Positions 32,302-42,302 of a stretch of DNA of 62,105 bases are shown here, piece after piece. The translations under genes were made by a program, and so were the position numbers. Numbering within the stretch: the first letter of the stretch is position 1; each line of letters starts with the position of its first letter. This DNA comes from Dinoroseobacter sp. (GTDB taxonomy: Bacteria; Pseudomonadota; Alphaproteobacteria; Rhodobacterales; Rhodobacteraceae). The stretch covers positions 1-62,105 of the forward strand of contig JASJAW010000021.1 in the NCBI GenBank assembly GCA_030066795.1, written 5' to 3'. The notes under the pieces were generated by a model. It was not told the DNA's origin. It saw only the letters and a list, made by a program, of their open reading frames with translations, and did not search any database.

Positions 32302-33210
32302 CTAGTGCAAGTCTACGGCGCGGTCTTCGCGCCCGGCGCCCGGATCATCCGGATCAGCAAAGCGCCCGGCGCTGGTCTCGCCCTCTACGAACTCCAGATA
32401 GGCCCGATAGAACACGGCGGCGGCTTGAAGAAGCATCGTGGCGCAAAAGGCCAGCAGTAGAATTTTGAATAGGATGTAGGCGTCAAAGCCGTTTGGACTG
32501 AAGCCGATGGTTTCTACATTCCAGCGAACCGCTCGGGCTTTCATCAGCGTCCGTTCCAGCGGATCGGAGGCGTTGACCTTTGGCGTGATCAGGTGGCGCC
32601 AAAGGAAAAACCACGCGTAGAACCACATCAGCAGCAAGGCCGGGATCATGAAGACGAGCGCACCGGCCATGTCGACCGCGCGCTTGGCGCGGTGGCTGAC
32701 CCGGGCATAGACAAGATCAACGCGCACATGCCCCCCCTGTGCGAACGTCCAAGCACAGCACAGGCAGACAACGACTGCATTCCAGAGTTTCAGACTGTCG
32801 CTCCACCACCCGACAGGCTCGGTCAGCCCCATGCCAAAAAGCGCGAGCGTGATCTCCCCTTGGCGAAAGATCGATTGCAGGAAGATGACCATGATTTGCT
32901 GCAACACCATGATCAGCCCGGCCCAAGCCGCAACGCGACCCAGGCCGTTGGCAAAGCCCTCCAACCCGCGCACCACGCTCCACAGGACCTCACGGCGAAA
33001 AATACCTATAAACCAGATGCCCCAGAACAGTGTGAAGACGAAGAAAAACAACTCCGTCGACGCGCCATAATAGATAACGCGCATCAGGTTCTCTTTGTCA
33101 GAGAAGTCGAAATAGGTCCCCGCGTTCACCAGCACGTGCACCGCGCCGGCAAACGCCAGATAGATCTGGGTCAGCCCCCATTGGAGCGCATCAAGAAGCA
33201 TCCGCCACAT
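32302..33210 (-). CDS. TRAP transporter small permease, extended (DctQ type)
   Basis: This is the four-helix membrane subunit that pairs with DctM. DctQ proteins are usually 160-200 residues; this is 302. Helices are visible at about 42-65, 85-112, 135-155, 180-205 and 245-270; the conserved RVDLVYARVSHRAKRAVDM segment, with basic residues after a membrane segment, corresponds to the typical DctQ middle loop. Loops between helices are longer than normal and the acidic tail ends AGREDRAVDLH. The gene lies between the binding protein and the large permease, ten bases ahead of the latter. Extended forms of both membrane subunits occurring together suggest they evolved as a pair. Confidence 0.85.
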   Translation of the reverse strand: MWRMLLDALQWGLTQIYLAFAGAVHVLVNAGTYFDFSDKENLMRVIYYGASTELFFFVFTLFWGIWFIGIFRREVLWSVVRGLEGFANGLGRVAAWAGLIMVLQQIMVIFLQSIFRQGEITLALFGMGLTEPVGWWSDSLKLWNAVVVCLCCAWTFAQGGHVRVDLVYARVSHRAKRAVDMAGALVFMIPALLLMWFYAWFFLWRHLITPKVNASDPLERTLMKARAVRWNVETIGFSPNGFDAYILFKILLLAFCATMLLQAAAVFYRAYLEFVEGETSAGRFADPDDPGAGREDRAVDLH

Positions 33211-33225
33211 CCCGCGTCATAGAGG

Positions 33226-33252
33226 CGAAGGGCGTAACAAGAACGCCCTTCG
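33226..33252 (-). terminator. Intercistronic hairpin after the TRAP binding protein gene
   Basis: A perfect 10-bp inverted repeat (cgaagggcgt / acgcccttcg, 7-nt loop) lies between the binding-protein gene and the small permease. No T-run follows, so it probably stabilises the upstream message and lowers downstream expression rather than ending transcription. Confidence 0.6.
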
Positions 33253-33260
33253 GTCCGGGC

Positions 33261-34343
33261 TCAGAGGGCGTCCAGAACCCGGGTACGCTGCGCGATATAC
33301 GGTCCATCGGTAAGCGACAGCCAGCCTGCTGATGCTGTCATTGACGAAAGGACGGAGTCATGGATTGCAGAGAAGAGATCATCTGTGCGTGCCTCACCCA
33401 ATACCTCAACAGCGCCCTTGCCGTAGGCATCCCATGTGTCGTCCGAGAACTCATGGGTCTGCACCCCGGCAGCGACGAGACGCTGCAGGGCCGGCCCATT
33501 GTTGGCCATAAAGAGCGCGTAGGTGTATTGGTGCGTGTCCGCTGACGCCACTTCGATCGCGCGCTGATGTGCGCGGCTGAGGCTGTTGAACCGGTCCAGA
33601 TTGACCGATACCGACAAAGCCGCCCCGGGTTCGTGGAACCCTGCGGGGTAGTAGTGCTTGGCAACTTCCTGCAGGCCAAGCTTCTCGTCGGACCACGGCC
33701 CGATCCACTCCGTGCCATCAATCGTGCCGGTGGACAGGGCCTGATAAATCTCAGATGCGGGCAGAACCTGAACCGAGGCGCCCAGTTTTGCGACCACCTC
33801 TCCGCCCAACCCTGGCATGCGGAACTTGAGACCCTGAAAGTCCTCAGCGGACTTGATTTCGTTGCGAAACCAACCGCCGCCCTGTGCACCGGTCTGCCCC
33901 GCCACAAAAGACCGGAGACCAAAAATCTCTCCCAACTCATGATGCAGCTTCATCCCGTCCTGCGCGTAGTACCAGGTCATGAACTCCGGCGCTGTCATTC
34001 CAAAGGGAACTGCGGTGAAAAACGCCAATGCCTTGGATTGCCCAAGGAAATAGTAATCCGCCGCATGGTACATATCCGCCTGACCGGCCGACACTGCATC
34101 GAACACCTGCAAACCGCCCACAAGTTCACCTGAGGCCTTTGCATCAATCTCCAGCGTGCCGTCGGTCATATCGGCCACATTATTCACAACGCGCTCCACG
34201 GAGTCCCAGACACCCGCGAGCCCGCGCGGCCAGCTTGTAACCATGGTCAGCTTCTCGCGCCCCTGGCTCAGAGCCGGGGCGGCCAGTGCGGTTGCAGAAG
34301 CGCCGCCGAGGGCGGCTGTTTTGAAGAACTTACGTCTGTTCAT
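33261..34343 (-). CDS. TRAP transporter solute-binding protein, TakP-like (DctP family)
   Basis: This is a periplasmic binding protein of 360 residues with a twin-arginine signal: NRRKFFKTAALGGASA, cleaved after APALS near residue 26, so it should be folded before export by TatABC. The mature part fits DctP proteins of the TakP branch that bind 2-oxo acids: MVTSWPRG, GELVGGLQVFDAVSAGQADM, FKFRMPGLGG-like GLKFRMPGLGGEVVAKLG and GTIDGTEWIGPW. Ligand identity (pyruvate, other 2-oxo acids, or lactate) is inferred from the branch. ATG 34341-34343 (complement) is the signal start; the frame extends further but uses no better site. It heads the TRAP operon and is divergent from the sensor kinase gene. 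Confidence 0.9.
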   Translation of the reverse strand: MNRRKFFKTAALGGASATALAAPALSQGREKLTMVTSWPRGLAGVWDSVERVVNNVADMTDGTLEIDAKASGELVGGLQVFDAVSAGQADMYHAADYYFLGQSKALAFFTAVPFGMTAPEFMTWYYAQDGMKLHHELGEIFGLRSFVAGQTGAQGGGWFRNEIKSAEDFQGLKFRMPGLGGEVVAKLGASVQVLPASEIYQALSTGTIDGTEWIGPWSDEKLGLQEVAKHYYPAGFHEPGAALSVSVNLDRFNSLSRAHQRAIEVASADTHQYTYALFMANNGPALQRLVAAGVQTHEFSDDTWDAYGKGAVEVLGEARTDDLFSAIHDSVLSSMTASAGWLSLTDGPYIAQRTRVLDAL

Positions 34344-34457
34344 GTGAGTGGTCTCCTCCCTGTTGGACCCGCCCGTGTTTCGTTGCCGGGCTTGGCGTCC
34401 TACTTGCCACCCCGCAGGATTTTGCACAGGACGGCCCGAAGGAAAATACCTAGAACT

Positions 34458-34475
34458 ACGGAGATATCGCTCCGT
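34458..34475. promoter_or_regulatory. Inverted repeat in the TRAP/two-component divergent region (site 1)
   Basis: Arms acggag / ctccgt flank a 6-nt spacer (atatcg). It lies 115 bases upstream of the binding-protein start and 105 bases before the kinase gene. It is a candidate site for the NarL-type regulator encoded at 35992; this is inferred from position. Confidence 0.45.
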
Positions 34476-34524
34476 TTATCGCGTTTTTTATCGCAGTACG
34501 CCGGGACGGCCAGATTGACCCTAG

Positions 34525-34540
34525 GTCTCAGCTTTGAGAC
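34525..34540. promoter_or_regulatory. Inverted repeat in the TRAP/two-component divergent region (site 2)
   Basis: Arms gtctca / tgagac flank a 4-nt spacer (gctt), 40 bases before the kinase start. As with site 1, binding by the adjacent response regulator is a positional inference. The two sites differ in sequence, so at most one is likely to be its target. Confidence 0.45.
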
Positions 34541-34579
34541 ACTGCGGCGCGGCGTCAGGCACGACAACGGGATCGGGAT

Positions 34580-35995
34580 TTGACAGCTCTCAGAGAGCTC
34601 TTTCGGATAGACTACAGCCTGCGATTGTTCCTGATCGCGACGATACCTCTTGTTTTTGCGATGGCCGGCATCGCGGTGTTGGTGACCAACCAAGCCCGCA
34701 TTCTGGCCGAGGAAGAGATTCGGGTTCTCGAGGAAGAACTGCTTGAGGCCAAACGCGAGGAGCTTCGGAATTACATTGCGATCGCTCGTACGGCGATCAA
34801 TCCGATTTATGGCCGAGCAGGTCCCTTCGATGAAGAGGCCAAAACACGGGTGAAGCAAATCCTTGCCGCTATGATTTACGGCCGCGAAGGCTATTTCTTT
34901 GTTTTCGACTACGATGGCGTGAACCTTGTCGCGCCACGCCAGACCGACCTCATTCAACGGAACTGGGCTGGGCTGAGCGATCCTTCGGGGACCCCTATTG
35001 TAGACACGCTGATCGCACGGGCGCGCGAAGGATCGGGCTACCACGAATTTGAATGGCCTCGCCCGTCCACCGGGGAACCAGGACGTTTGGCTGCCTATGT
35101 GATCGGGCTGCAGGACTGGCAATGGGCCATAGGAACGGGCATTTTTATCGACGATGCGCTGGCTTCGGTCGCGGCGGCGCGAGCCACCACCGAGGCGCGG
35201 CTTGATCGCACTTTCTTCTGGATCGGCGGTGTGACAGTGATTGCGCTACTGACGGTCTTTGCCACCGGACTGGCCCTGAACATGCGCCAGCACCGGGTTT
35301 CGGACGCAAAGCTAAAGGCGCTGACGCAACGCGTGTTTGATACGCAAGAAGAAGAACGCGGACGCGTTGCCCGTGAGCTTCACGACAGCATAAGTCAGCT
35401 TCTGGTGGGTATCCGTTATGCGCTCGAACTGGCACGGCGCCGGGTCGATAAGGGCGATGCGCGCGCGGGCGCCAATATCGATCGCGGCATTGACGGGTTG
35501 AACGAGGCGATCCACGAAGTACGGCGCATCTCGCGCGATCTGCGCCCGGGTCAACTGGATGATCTGGGTCTCGGCCCGGCGATCCAGTCCCTGACCGAAG
35601 AGTTCAGCAAACGCACCGGCATCAAGACAGACATGAAAACGGTGGTATTCCGCAACCGGCTGGACCAGGACGCAAAAATCGCGCTCTACCGCATTGCACA
35701 GGAAGCGCTGACCAACATTGAGCGGCACGCGGATGCCAGCGAGGTGAAACTAGAGCTCTTTGGCCATAAACGCGGCGGAACTCTACGTATCTCGGACAAC
35801 GGCCAGGGCATGGCGGCGGCGGGCGCTGCGGAGCCTGGGCTCGGTCTGCGCAACATGGCCGAGCGCATGGAGCAATTGGGCGGCACACTGCGCGTTATGT
35901 CCTCTGAGGACGGAACCCGGATTGAGGCGACCGTGCCGCTCAGTCATATTTTGCCTCCTGACCCTACCGCAGACGGCCAAAGGCAAAGCGCGTGA
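34580..35995 (+). CDS. Sensor histidine kinase with single Cache domain (HisKA_3 type)
   Basis: This inner-membrane sensor kinase of 471 residues has TM1 (about 14-36), a periplasmic single-Cache_2 domain (about 45-195; EGYFFVFDYDGVNL and WQWAIGTGIFIDDA are typical), TM2 (about 211-234), and a HisKA_3 dimerisation domain with the phosphorylated H268 in VARELHDSISQLLVGIR. The HATPase domain has IAQEALTNIERHA, ISDNGQG and GLGLRNMAERM. Cache_2 domains bind small organic acids, which fits the divergent TRAP operon. The start is TTG 34580 (weak GGGAT upstream); no ATG lies upstream of TM1. It overlaps the response regulator start by four bases. Confidence 0.9.
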   Translation: MTALRELFRIDYSLRLFLIATIPLVFAMAGIAVLVTNQARILAEEEIRVLEEELLEAKREELRNYIAIARTAINPIYGRAGPFDEEAKTRVKQILAAMIYGREGYFFVFDYDGVNLVAPRQTDLIQRNWAGLSDPSGTPIVDTLIARAREGSGYHEFEWPRPSTGEPGRLAAYVIGLQDWQWAIGTGIFIDDALASVAAARATTEARLDRTFFWIGGVTVIALLTVFATGLALNMRQHRVSDAKLKALTQRVFDTQEEERGRVARELHDSISQLLVGIRYALELARRRVDKGDARAGANIDRGIDGLNEAIHEVRRISRDLRPGQLDDLGLGPAIQSLTEEFSKRTGIKTDMKTVVFRNRLDQDAKIALYRIAQEALTNIERHADASEVKLELFGHKRGGTLRISDNGQGMAAAGAAEPGLGLRNMAERMEQLGGTLRVMSSEDGTRIEATVPLSHILPPDPTADGQRQSA

Positions 35996-36645
35996 CCCAA
36001 GCCACTTCCCGCACCCGTGTTCTGATTGTGGACGATCATCCGATGGTCGCCGAAGGGATTGAAGCGATCCTCGAAAGCGATGACAGCCTGCAGGTCGTGG
36101 GCACCCTGTCCTCTGGCCGTGAGCTGATCGAGAAACTGAACGATTTTGACCCGGATATCGTACTGCTGGACCTCAACATGCCCGACATTGGCGGGTTGTC
36201 GGCCACTGAGATGGTGCTCGAACGCCGGCCCAAGATGAAAATCGTAATCCTGTCGATGCATGACAGTCCGGAATACATCTCCACCGCGCTCAGCCACGGC
36301 GCGCGCGGCTATATTCTCAAAGATGTCCCAACAGAAGAAATTTCCACTGCCATTGCTGCGGTGATGAAGGGCGAGACGTATCTGTGCACCGGGGCTTCGG
36401 CTTCGCTGGAGCCCAACACCACCGACGGCCGCGAGCCGCTAACCCAACGCGAACAAACGATCCTGCTGCAACTTGCCTCCGGCCAGTCCAACAAGGACGT
36501 GGCGCGCACGCTCGACATCTCCGTACGCACGGTCGAGACGCACCGCAAGAACATCAAGCGGAAACTGGGCATCTCCTCGACCGCGGGTCTGACCCGCTAC
36601 GCCATGGAGCATGGGGTGTTGCAAGGCACCGGTGTCAAATTCTGA
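35992..36645 (+). CDS. NarL/FixJ-family response regulator
   Basis: This two-domain cytoplasmic regulator of 217 residues has a receiver domain (about 8-125) with VDDHPMVAEGI and the phospho-acceptor D60 in VLLDLNMPD, followed by a LuxR-type helix-turn-helix (about 150-210: LTQREQTILLQLASGQSNKD and ISVRTVETHRKNIKRKLG). It begins with GTG 35992 overlapping the kinase stop (GTGA). The kinase-regulator pair is divergent from the TakP-like TRAP operon, so induction of that transporter by its ligand is likely; palindromes at 34458-34475 and 34525-34540 are candidate sites. Confidence 0.93.
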   Translation: MTQATSRTRVLIVDDHPMVAEGIEAILESDDSLQVVGTLSSGRELIEKLNDFDPDIVLLDLNMPDIGGLSATEMVLERRPKMKIVILSMHDSPEYISTALSHGARGYILKDVPTEEISTAIAAVMKGETYLCTGASASLEPNTTDGREPLTQREQTILLQLASGQSNKDVARTLDISVRTVETHRKNIKRKLGISSTAGLTRYAMEHGVLQGTGVKF

Positions 36646-36648
36646 GGC

Positions 36649-37260
36649 CTACCGGGTCCCGCGCAGTACACAGCGATATTGCGTCCCATCCGGGTCAGGG
36701 TCGCGGTATTGCGCCTCCTCCCCTTTAATCCAGATGCTTCGTCCGAAGGTGCCTTCGTAGCGCGCACCGGACGCTGTCTCTGTAAGAATCCCGGTATCGA
36801 CGCTGTCTCCTCGCTCGAAGCGCACACTCGGCACCTCGGTATCGAAGAACATCGTCACAACCTCATTGGCCGCAGATCCGCCGCATGCCCAGAACGCAGT
36901 CTGCTGAGGTGCCTCCAGCATCCACGCCGTGACAAGCTCGGCCTCCCGGAACTGGTACTGGAAAACGACACAGGAATGTTCATCTTGGGCTTTCCAGCAG
37001 TCGTCCCGCCCTTTGATCCATCCGCGTTGATAGGCCTTAAGGTTTGCCTCTGCCTCGACGGCACCAGCATCTAAGCCACGAGCAGCCGCAAGCGCCGCGC
37101 TGTAGCGTTCAGCCACCAGTCTGTCGAGCCGAGCGAGGTCCGGATCAGCACAAACAAGTTTCTCGGCGCTGCTTTCAGCGTGCGCGCAGTCGAAGGACGG
37201 GCCGGTCTCGGCAAATGCCGATCCCGCGCGTTCCGCCAAAACGACAACTAAACTCCGCAT
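36649..37260 (-). CDS. LprI-MliC two-domain protein (putative lysozyme inhibitor)
   Basis: This is a secreted or membrane-attached protein of 203 residues. After a short hydrophobic start, residues 24-110 match the LprI/DUF1311 domain (FDCAHAESSAEKLVCADPDLARLD with its paired cysteines, then RGWIKGRDDC). Residues about 125-195 match the MliC C-type lysozyme inhibitor pattern: FWACGGSAANEVVTMFFD, and SGARYEGTFGRSIWIKGEEAQY. Both domains have been linked to lysozyme inhibition in other bacteria. The signal is odd: the hydrophobic stretch MRSLVVVLAERAGSAFA holds a Glu and Arg in the middle, unusual for a Sec signal. ATG 37258-37260 (complement) was used; a longer frame exists. It is convergent with the response regulator gene. 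Confidence 0.75.
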   Translation of the reverse strand: MRSLVVVLAERAGSAFAETGPSFDCAHAESSAEKLVCADPDLARLDRLVAERYSAALAAARGLDAGAVEAEANLKAYQRGWIKGRDDCWKAQDEHSCVVFQYQFREAELVTAWMLEAPQQTAFWACGGSAANEVVTMFFDTEVPSVRFERGDSVDTGILTETASGARYEGTFGRSIWIKGEEAQYRDPDPDGTQYRCVLRGTR

Positions 37261-37285
37261 GGGCGGCTCCCATCCTGTCTCGAAA

Positions 37286-38296
37286 TCATACAGAACTGAA
37301 CTGATCGAAACATGACAGCGCCGCCTCAAGCGCCGTGTCATCTACATCGCGGTGCAAGACCATGCGGCTTTCGGGGTGCGGTGCTCCGATCAACACGCCC
37401 TGTGCGGCCAGCAGTGCATGCACATCACCAAGGCTCGGGTCTGGGTGGAGGTGAACCATGTTGGTCGCCTGCCGTACTTGGCCAAGCCCGAGCTTGCCAA
37501 GCCCTTCTGCAAGTGCTTCAGCTCGTGCATGATCCGCGTGCAACTCCGGCAATACATGATCCAGCGCCCAGAGCGCGGCAGCAGCAAGCACACCGGCCTG
37601 TCGCATGCCGCCGCCCAGCAGTTTGCGGGCGCGGCGGGCCTGATAAAGAACCTCGCGCGGGCCCACCAAACAGGTCCCTACAGGCGCGCCCAGACCCTTC
37701 GACAGGCACACTGAAACCGTATCCGCGCGCGCCGCGAGCTCTGACGCGTCCACGCCCAATCCCAGCGCAGCATTAAACAGCCGTGCGCCGTCCAAGTGCA
37801 CGGCAAGCCCTGCCTGCCGCGCCGGGGCGATCGCCTCGTCCATACGCGTTAAGGAAACCGCCTGCCCACTTACAGTGTTCTCAATCGACAATATGCGAGA
37901 CCGGGCAAAATGCGGATCGTCTTCAAAAATCGCCGCAGCTACATCTGCACCCGCTAGTCCTGCATCTGCGCCCGGCTCCAGAACGACCAGCATCATCGCG
38001 CCCAGCACACTCGCCGATCCCGCCTCCCAGGCGTTGACGTGATACGGCTTGCCGGTGATCACCGCATCCCCCCGCTGTCCCAGCGACATCAAAGCACAAA
38101 GGTTCGACATCGACCCCGATGGCAGGAAGAGCCCGGCCTCCTTGCCCAGCATCTCAGCCAACCGGTCTTCCAGGCGGGTTACAGTCGGGTCTTCGCCGTA
38201 CACATCGTCACCAACCTCGGCCGAAGCCATTGCCGCGCGCATGCCCGCGCATGGCCGGGTCACCGTATCTGACCGCAAATCGCACCGAAGGTTCAT
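37286..38296 (-). CDS. ltaE: Low-specificity L-threonine aldolase
   Basis: This PLP-dependent enzyme of 336 residues splits threonine and allo-threonine into glycine and acetaldehyde. The N-terminus LRSDTVTRP (7-15), GDDVYGEDPT (29-38), the PLP-related LENTV-type SIENTVSGQ near 138, HLDGARLFNAA (167-177) and the PLP lysine in SVCLSKGLGAPVGT (K200) are all family features. Its ATG (38294-38296) is that of the family; the frame runs further upstream only as antisense to eno. The stop lies 25 bases from the LprI-MliC start, so these two may be cotranscribed. It is divergent from eno, with a 14-bp palindrome between them. Confidence 0.93.
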   Translation of the reverse strand: MNLRCDLRSDTVTRPCAGMRAAMASAEVGDDVYGEDPTVTRLEDRLAEMLGKEAGLFLPSGSMSNLCALMSLGQRGDAVITGKPYHVNAWEAGSASVLGAMMLVVLEPGADAGLAGADVAAAIFEDDPHFARSRILSIENTVSGQAVSLTRMDEAIAPARQAGLAVHLDGARLFNAALGLGVDASELAARADTVSVCLSKGLGAPVGTCLVGPREVLYQARRARKLLGGGMRQAGVLAAAALWALDHVLPELHADHARAEALAEGLGKLGLGQVRQATNMVHLHPDPSLGDVHALLAAQGVLIGAPHPESRMVLHRDVDDTALEAALSCFDQFSSV

Positions 38297-38313
38297 CGTT
38301 GCTCCTGTCACTC

Positions 38314-38327
38314 CCTCGAATTCGAGG
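38314..38327. promoter_or_regulatory. Palindrome between ltaE and eno
   Basis: A perfect 14-bp palindrome without spacer (cctcgaattcgagg) lies 17 bases upstream of the ltaE start and 62 bases before eno. It may be an operator or chance; no adjacent regulator gene is present. Confidence 0.35.
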
Positions 38328-38338
38328 TTCAAACCTGA

Positions 38339-39664
<1,326 letters not shown>

Positions 39665-39839
39665 GCCGCTGAAGCAAGGAACCGCCCATACCAGGCGGCG
39701 CAATTGGAGGTTGTTGCCACGCGTGTGTCTCGGCAATTGATGCAATCGAGTGATTTGACTTCGCCACGTTGACGGCTGCGCGCTCGGAAGCAATCGCATG
39801 CGAAGGTTGCCGGTTCGATGTGGTAAACGCGAGACAGTG

Positions 39840-40736
39840 ATGACACCGGACCGCCCCTTCCTCGGTGTAACCCTGATGCTGGGTTTCTGCATACTGGCGC
39901 CGCTCGGCGACAGTATTGCCAAACTGCTCGGTCCGGTTGTGCCTCTGTCGGTTCTACTCGCAATTCGATTTGGCGTTCAGGCAGCCCTGCTTGCGCCAAT
40001 CTGCCGGGCGCTGAACGTCCGGGTCTTGCCGCCAAGGCCTCTCTTCCGGCTGATCGTGCTGCGCACCGGCCTCCATATCGCGGGTGTGGGCCTGATGTTC
40101 ACATCGCTTCGATTTCTCCCTCTGGCCGACGCCATCGCCATCGCGTTCGTGATGCCGTTCATCCTCTTGCTGCTCGGCAAAGTCTTTCTATCCGAGCAGG
40201 TCGGCCCACGTCGTATCAAAGCATGCGCTGTTGGGTTCGCAGGTACTCTGATGGTTATTCAACCGAGTTTCGTTGACGTGGGCGCAGCCGCGTTGTTGCC
40301 GCTTGGCGTCGCGGTGGCGTTCGCGTTTTTCATGCTAACAACCCGCAAGCTTGCAAAAGAGATCGATGCCGTTCCCTTGCAGGCCTTTAGCGGACTCCTC
40401 GCGACCGCCCTGTTGCTGCTTGCAACATTCGCCACTGGCGACTGGAGAGCGCTTGCAGGCTTCGATGCACACACCTGGGCCCTTCTTGGTCTGATTGGCA
40501 TCGTGGGAACCGTGGCGCATTTGTTAATGACATGGTCCTTGCGTTTTGCCCCATCGGCCACCCTCGCGCCTATGCAGTATCTGGAAATTCCGGTGGCGAC
40601 CTTGTTTGGTTGGTTGATCTTCTCAGATTTGCCCGGCCCGCTTGCCAGCGCCGGGATCATGGTAACGATCGCTGCCGGGCTGTATATAATCTGGCACGAA
40701 GGGCGAGAGATGCGCCCTGCCCCACCGGCCGTATGA
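39840..40736 (+). CDS. EamA/DMT-family transporter
   Basis: This is an inner-membrane drug/metabolite-type transporter of 298 residues with ten predicted helices arranged as two EamA repeats (about 10-138 and 148-285). The end of the first repeat has LPLADAIAIAFVMPFILLLLGKVFLSE and of the second SLRFAPSATLAPMQYLEIPVATLFGWL, both characteristic. EamA proteins mostly export amino acids or metabolites; no substrate can be named. ATG 39840 is used; a GTG directly before it is also possible. Seven bases separate it from the DUF985 cupin gene, so the two are probably one transcript. Confidence 0.9.
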   Translation: MTPDRPFLGVTLMLGFCILAPLGDSIAKLLGPVVPLSVLLAIRFGVQAALLAPICRALNVRVLPPRPLFRLIVLRTGLHIAGVGLMFTSLRFLPLADAIAIAFVMPFILLLLGKVFLSEQVGPRRIKACAVGFAGTLMVIQPSFVDVGAAALLPLGVAVAFAFFMLTTRKLAKEIDAVPLQAFSGLLATALLLLATFATGDWRALAGFDAHTWALLGLIGIVGTVAHLLMTWSLRFAPSATLAPMQYLEIPVATLFGWLIFSDLPGPLASAGIMVTIAAGLYIIWHEGREMRPAPPAV

Positions 40737-40743
40737 GGCACCC

Positions 40744-41166
40744 ATGGAAGCCGAAGACATCATTAAAAACCTGCGGCTTTCCGCCCATCCTGAAGGCGGA
40801 TGGTTCCGTGAGACCTATCGCGCCACCGCAGAGTCAGGTACGCGCCCAGTGGCCACGGCCATCCACTTTCTTTTGAAGGCCGGGGAAAGCTCCCATTGGC
40901 ACAAAGTGGATGCTGACGAGATTTGGCTCTGGCACGCCGGGGCGCCGCTCACCCTATCCATTGCGCAAACAGAAGCTGGTCCGGCAAGGGACCATTGCCT
41001 CAGCGGCGATCTGGGGACGGGCGCGCCGCAGCTGCTTGTGCCCGCACATCACTGGCAGGCCGCGGCAACCACAGGATCGTACACGCTGGTGTCCTGCATC
41101 GTCGCGCCCGGCTTCGATTTCGCGGGGTTCACACTGGCCGCGCCTGATTTTGACATCCCACGCTAG
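40744..41166 (+). CDS. DUF985 cupin-domain protein
   Basis: This 140-residue single-domain cupin of the DUF985 (Cupin_5) family starts [22 protein letters not shown] (6-27) and continues with [24 protein letters not shown], whose HWHKVDADE is the metal-site motif, and the second histidine motif in VPAHHWQAA. Members are often annotated without function. It has no signal peptide. It follows the EamA transporter gene closely and its stop codon overlaps the anmK stop by four bases on the opposite strand. Confidence 0.88.
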   Translation: MEAEDIIKNLRLSAHPEGGWFRETYRATAESGTRPVATAIHFLLKAGESSHWHKVDADEIWLWHAGAPLTLSIAQTEAGPARDHCLSGDLGTGAPQLLVPAHHWQAAATTGSYTLVSCIVAPGFDFAGFTLAAPDFDIPR

Positions 41167-42251
41167 GGCTCACTGACCACACCACCGCCCACAGCTGCTC
41201 GTACCCCTGTGGTCCCGGGCGCGGATGTTGGCAACCCGTTCAAAACCCGCACTGCAAGATAGGCGAAGGCCTGCGCCTCCAGCATGTCTCCATCGAAACC
41301 AAGAACATCCACGTCCTCGACCTCGGTGCTCGCATAGAGCGCTATCATTTCACTAAGCACGGGGTTCCTCCGCCCGCCCCCGCAGAGGAAAACCCGTTCA
41401 GGAGGTTCTGGACACATGGCCAAGCCCGCCGCAACCGCGGCCGCCGAACACGCTGTCAGGGTAGCAACAGCATCCGTATCGTTCAGGCTCCCAACCTGAC
41501 CTAAAAGGTCTTCAAAATCATTTCTGTCCAGAGACTTGGGGGGAACTTTAAAGAACCAGGGGCGCTCCAGAAACGCGCTGACGATGTCCTGATCCACGCG
41601 CCCATCTGCAGCGATGAGCCCATCGCGGTCGTATTCCAGCCCTCGCCGGGATTTGAGCAGGTCGTTTATCGGCGCATTTGCGGGTCCTGTGTCAAATGCC
41701 AGAAGCGTGCCATCTGCTGCCGGGTCGTCCCGCGTGGGGTCCACCCATGTCAGGTTCCCGACCCCGCCCAAGTTCACAAAAGCACACGGCGCGATCAGCC
41801 CCGCATGCCGCGCGATGGCATGGTGATAAAACGGCGCAAGGGGTGCCCCCTGTCCGCCCATACCCACGTCAGCGCTGCGAAAATCCCAGACAACCGGTTT
41901 ACCCAGCCGTTCAGCCAGACGCGCACCATCTCCGACCTGCAAAGTGCCGCGCCCACCGGGATCGTGTGCCAGCGTCTGGCCATGGAACCCGACGAGGTCG
42001 ACACCCTCGAAACTACCCAATAAAGCTGCATGGGCCTCCAAGACGATCGGAGCTGCGGCCCCAACCTGCCCGCCGTCCCAGCAGCCCAATGCACCGCGCA
42101 GCACCGCACGCTCCGCATCTGTGTAGGCACGATACCCCTGCGTACCGGTCTCAAACACCTCGCGCCCGTCGGTCAGCACCATCGCTGCGTCGACACCATC
42201 CAGCGACGTCCCCGACATCGCTCCCAGCGCCCAAAGCCGCTTTCCCTTCAT
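41163..42251 (-). CDS. anmK: Anhydro-N-acetylmuramic acid kinase
   Basis: AnmK phosphorylates and opens 1,6-anhydro-N-acetylmuramic acid from cell-wall turnover, giving MurNAc-6-phosphate. The 362-residue sequence has the kinase opening [14 protein letters not shown] (about 10-23), [21 protein letters not shown] and [14 protein letters not shown], all conserved in the family. The start ATG (42249-42251) follows from these; the frame upstream is only antisense to tyrS. It is divergent from tyrS with 51 bases between them. No murQ or nagZ gene is in the window. Confidence 0.93.
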   Translation of the reverse strand: MKGKRLWALGAMSGTSLDGVDAAMVLTDGREVFETGTQGYRAYTDAERAVLRGALGCWDGGQVGAAAPIVLEAHAALLGSFEGVDLVGFHGQTLAHDPGGRGTLQVGDGARLAERLGKPVVWDFRSADVGMGGQGAPLAPFYHHAIARHAGLIAPCAFVNLGGVGNLTWVDPTRDDPAADGTLLAFDTGPANAPINDLLKSRRGLEYDRDGLIAADGRVDQDIVSAFLERPWFFKVPPKSLDRNDFEDLLGQVGSLNDTDAVATLTACSAAAVAAGLAMCPEPPERVFLCGGGRRNPVLSEMIALYASTEVEDVDVLGFDGDMLEAQAFAYLAVRVLNGLPTSAPGTTGVRAAVGGGVVSEP

Positions 42252-42302
42252 GGCACTCCCCGATATAGAGCCTCGCACAACCCACAATGACCCGAGACGG
42301 CG

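Noticed and set aside
39680..39696. Hairpin ccgcc-N7-ggcgg after eno as a terminator
   Set aside because: The stem is only 5 bp and no T-run follows.
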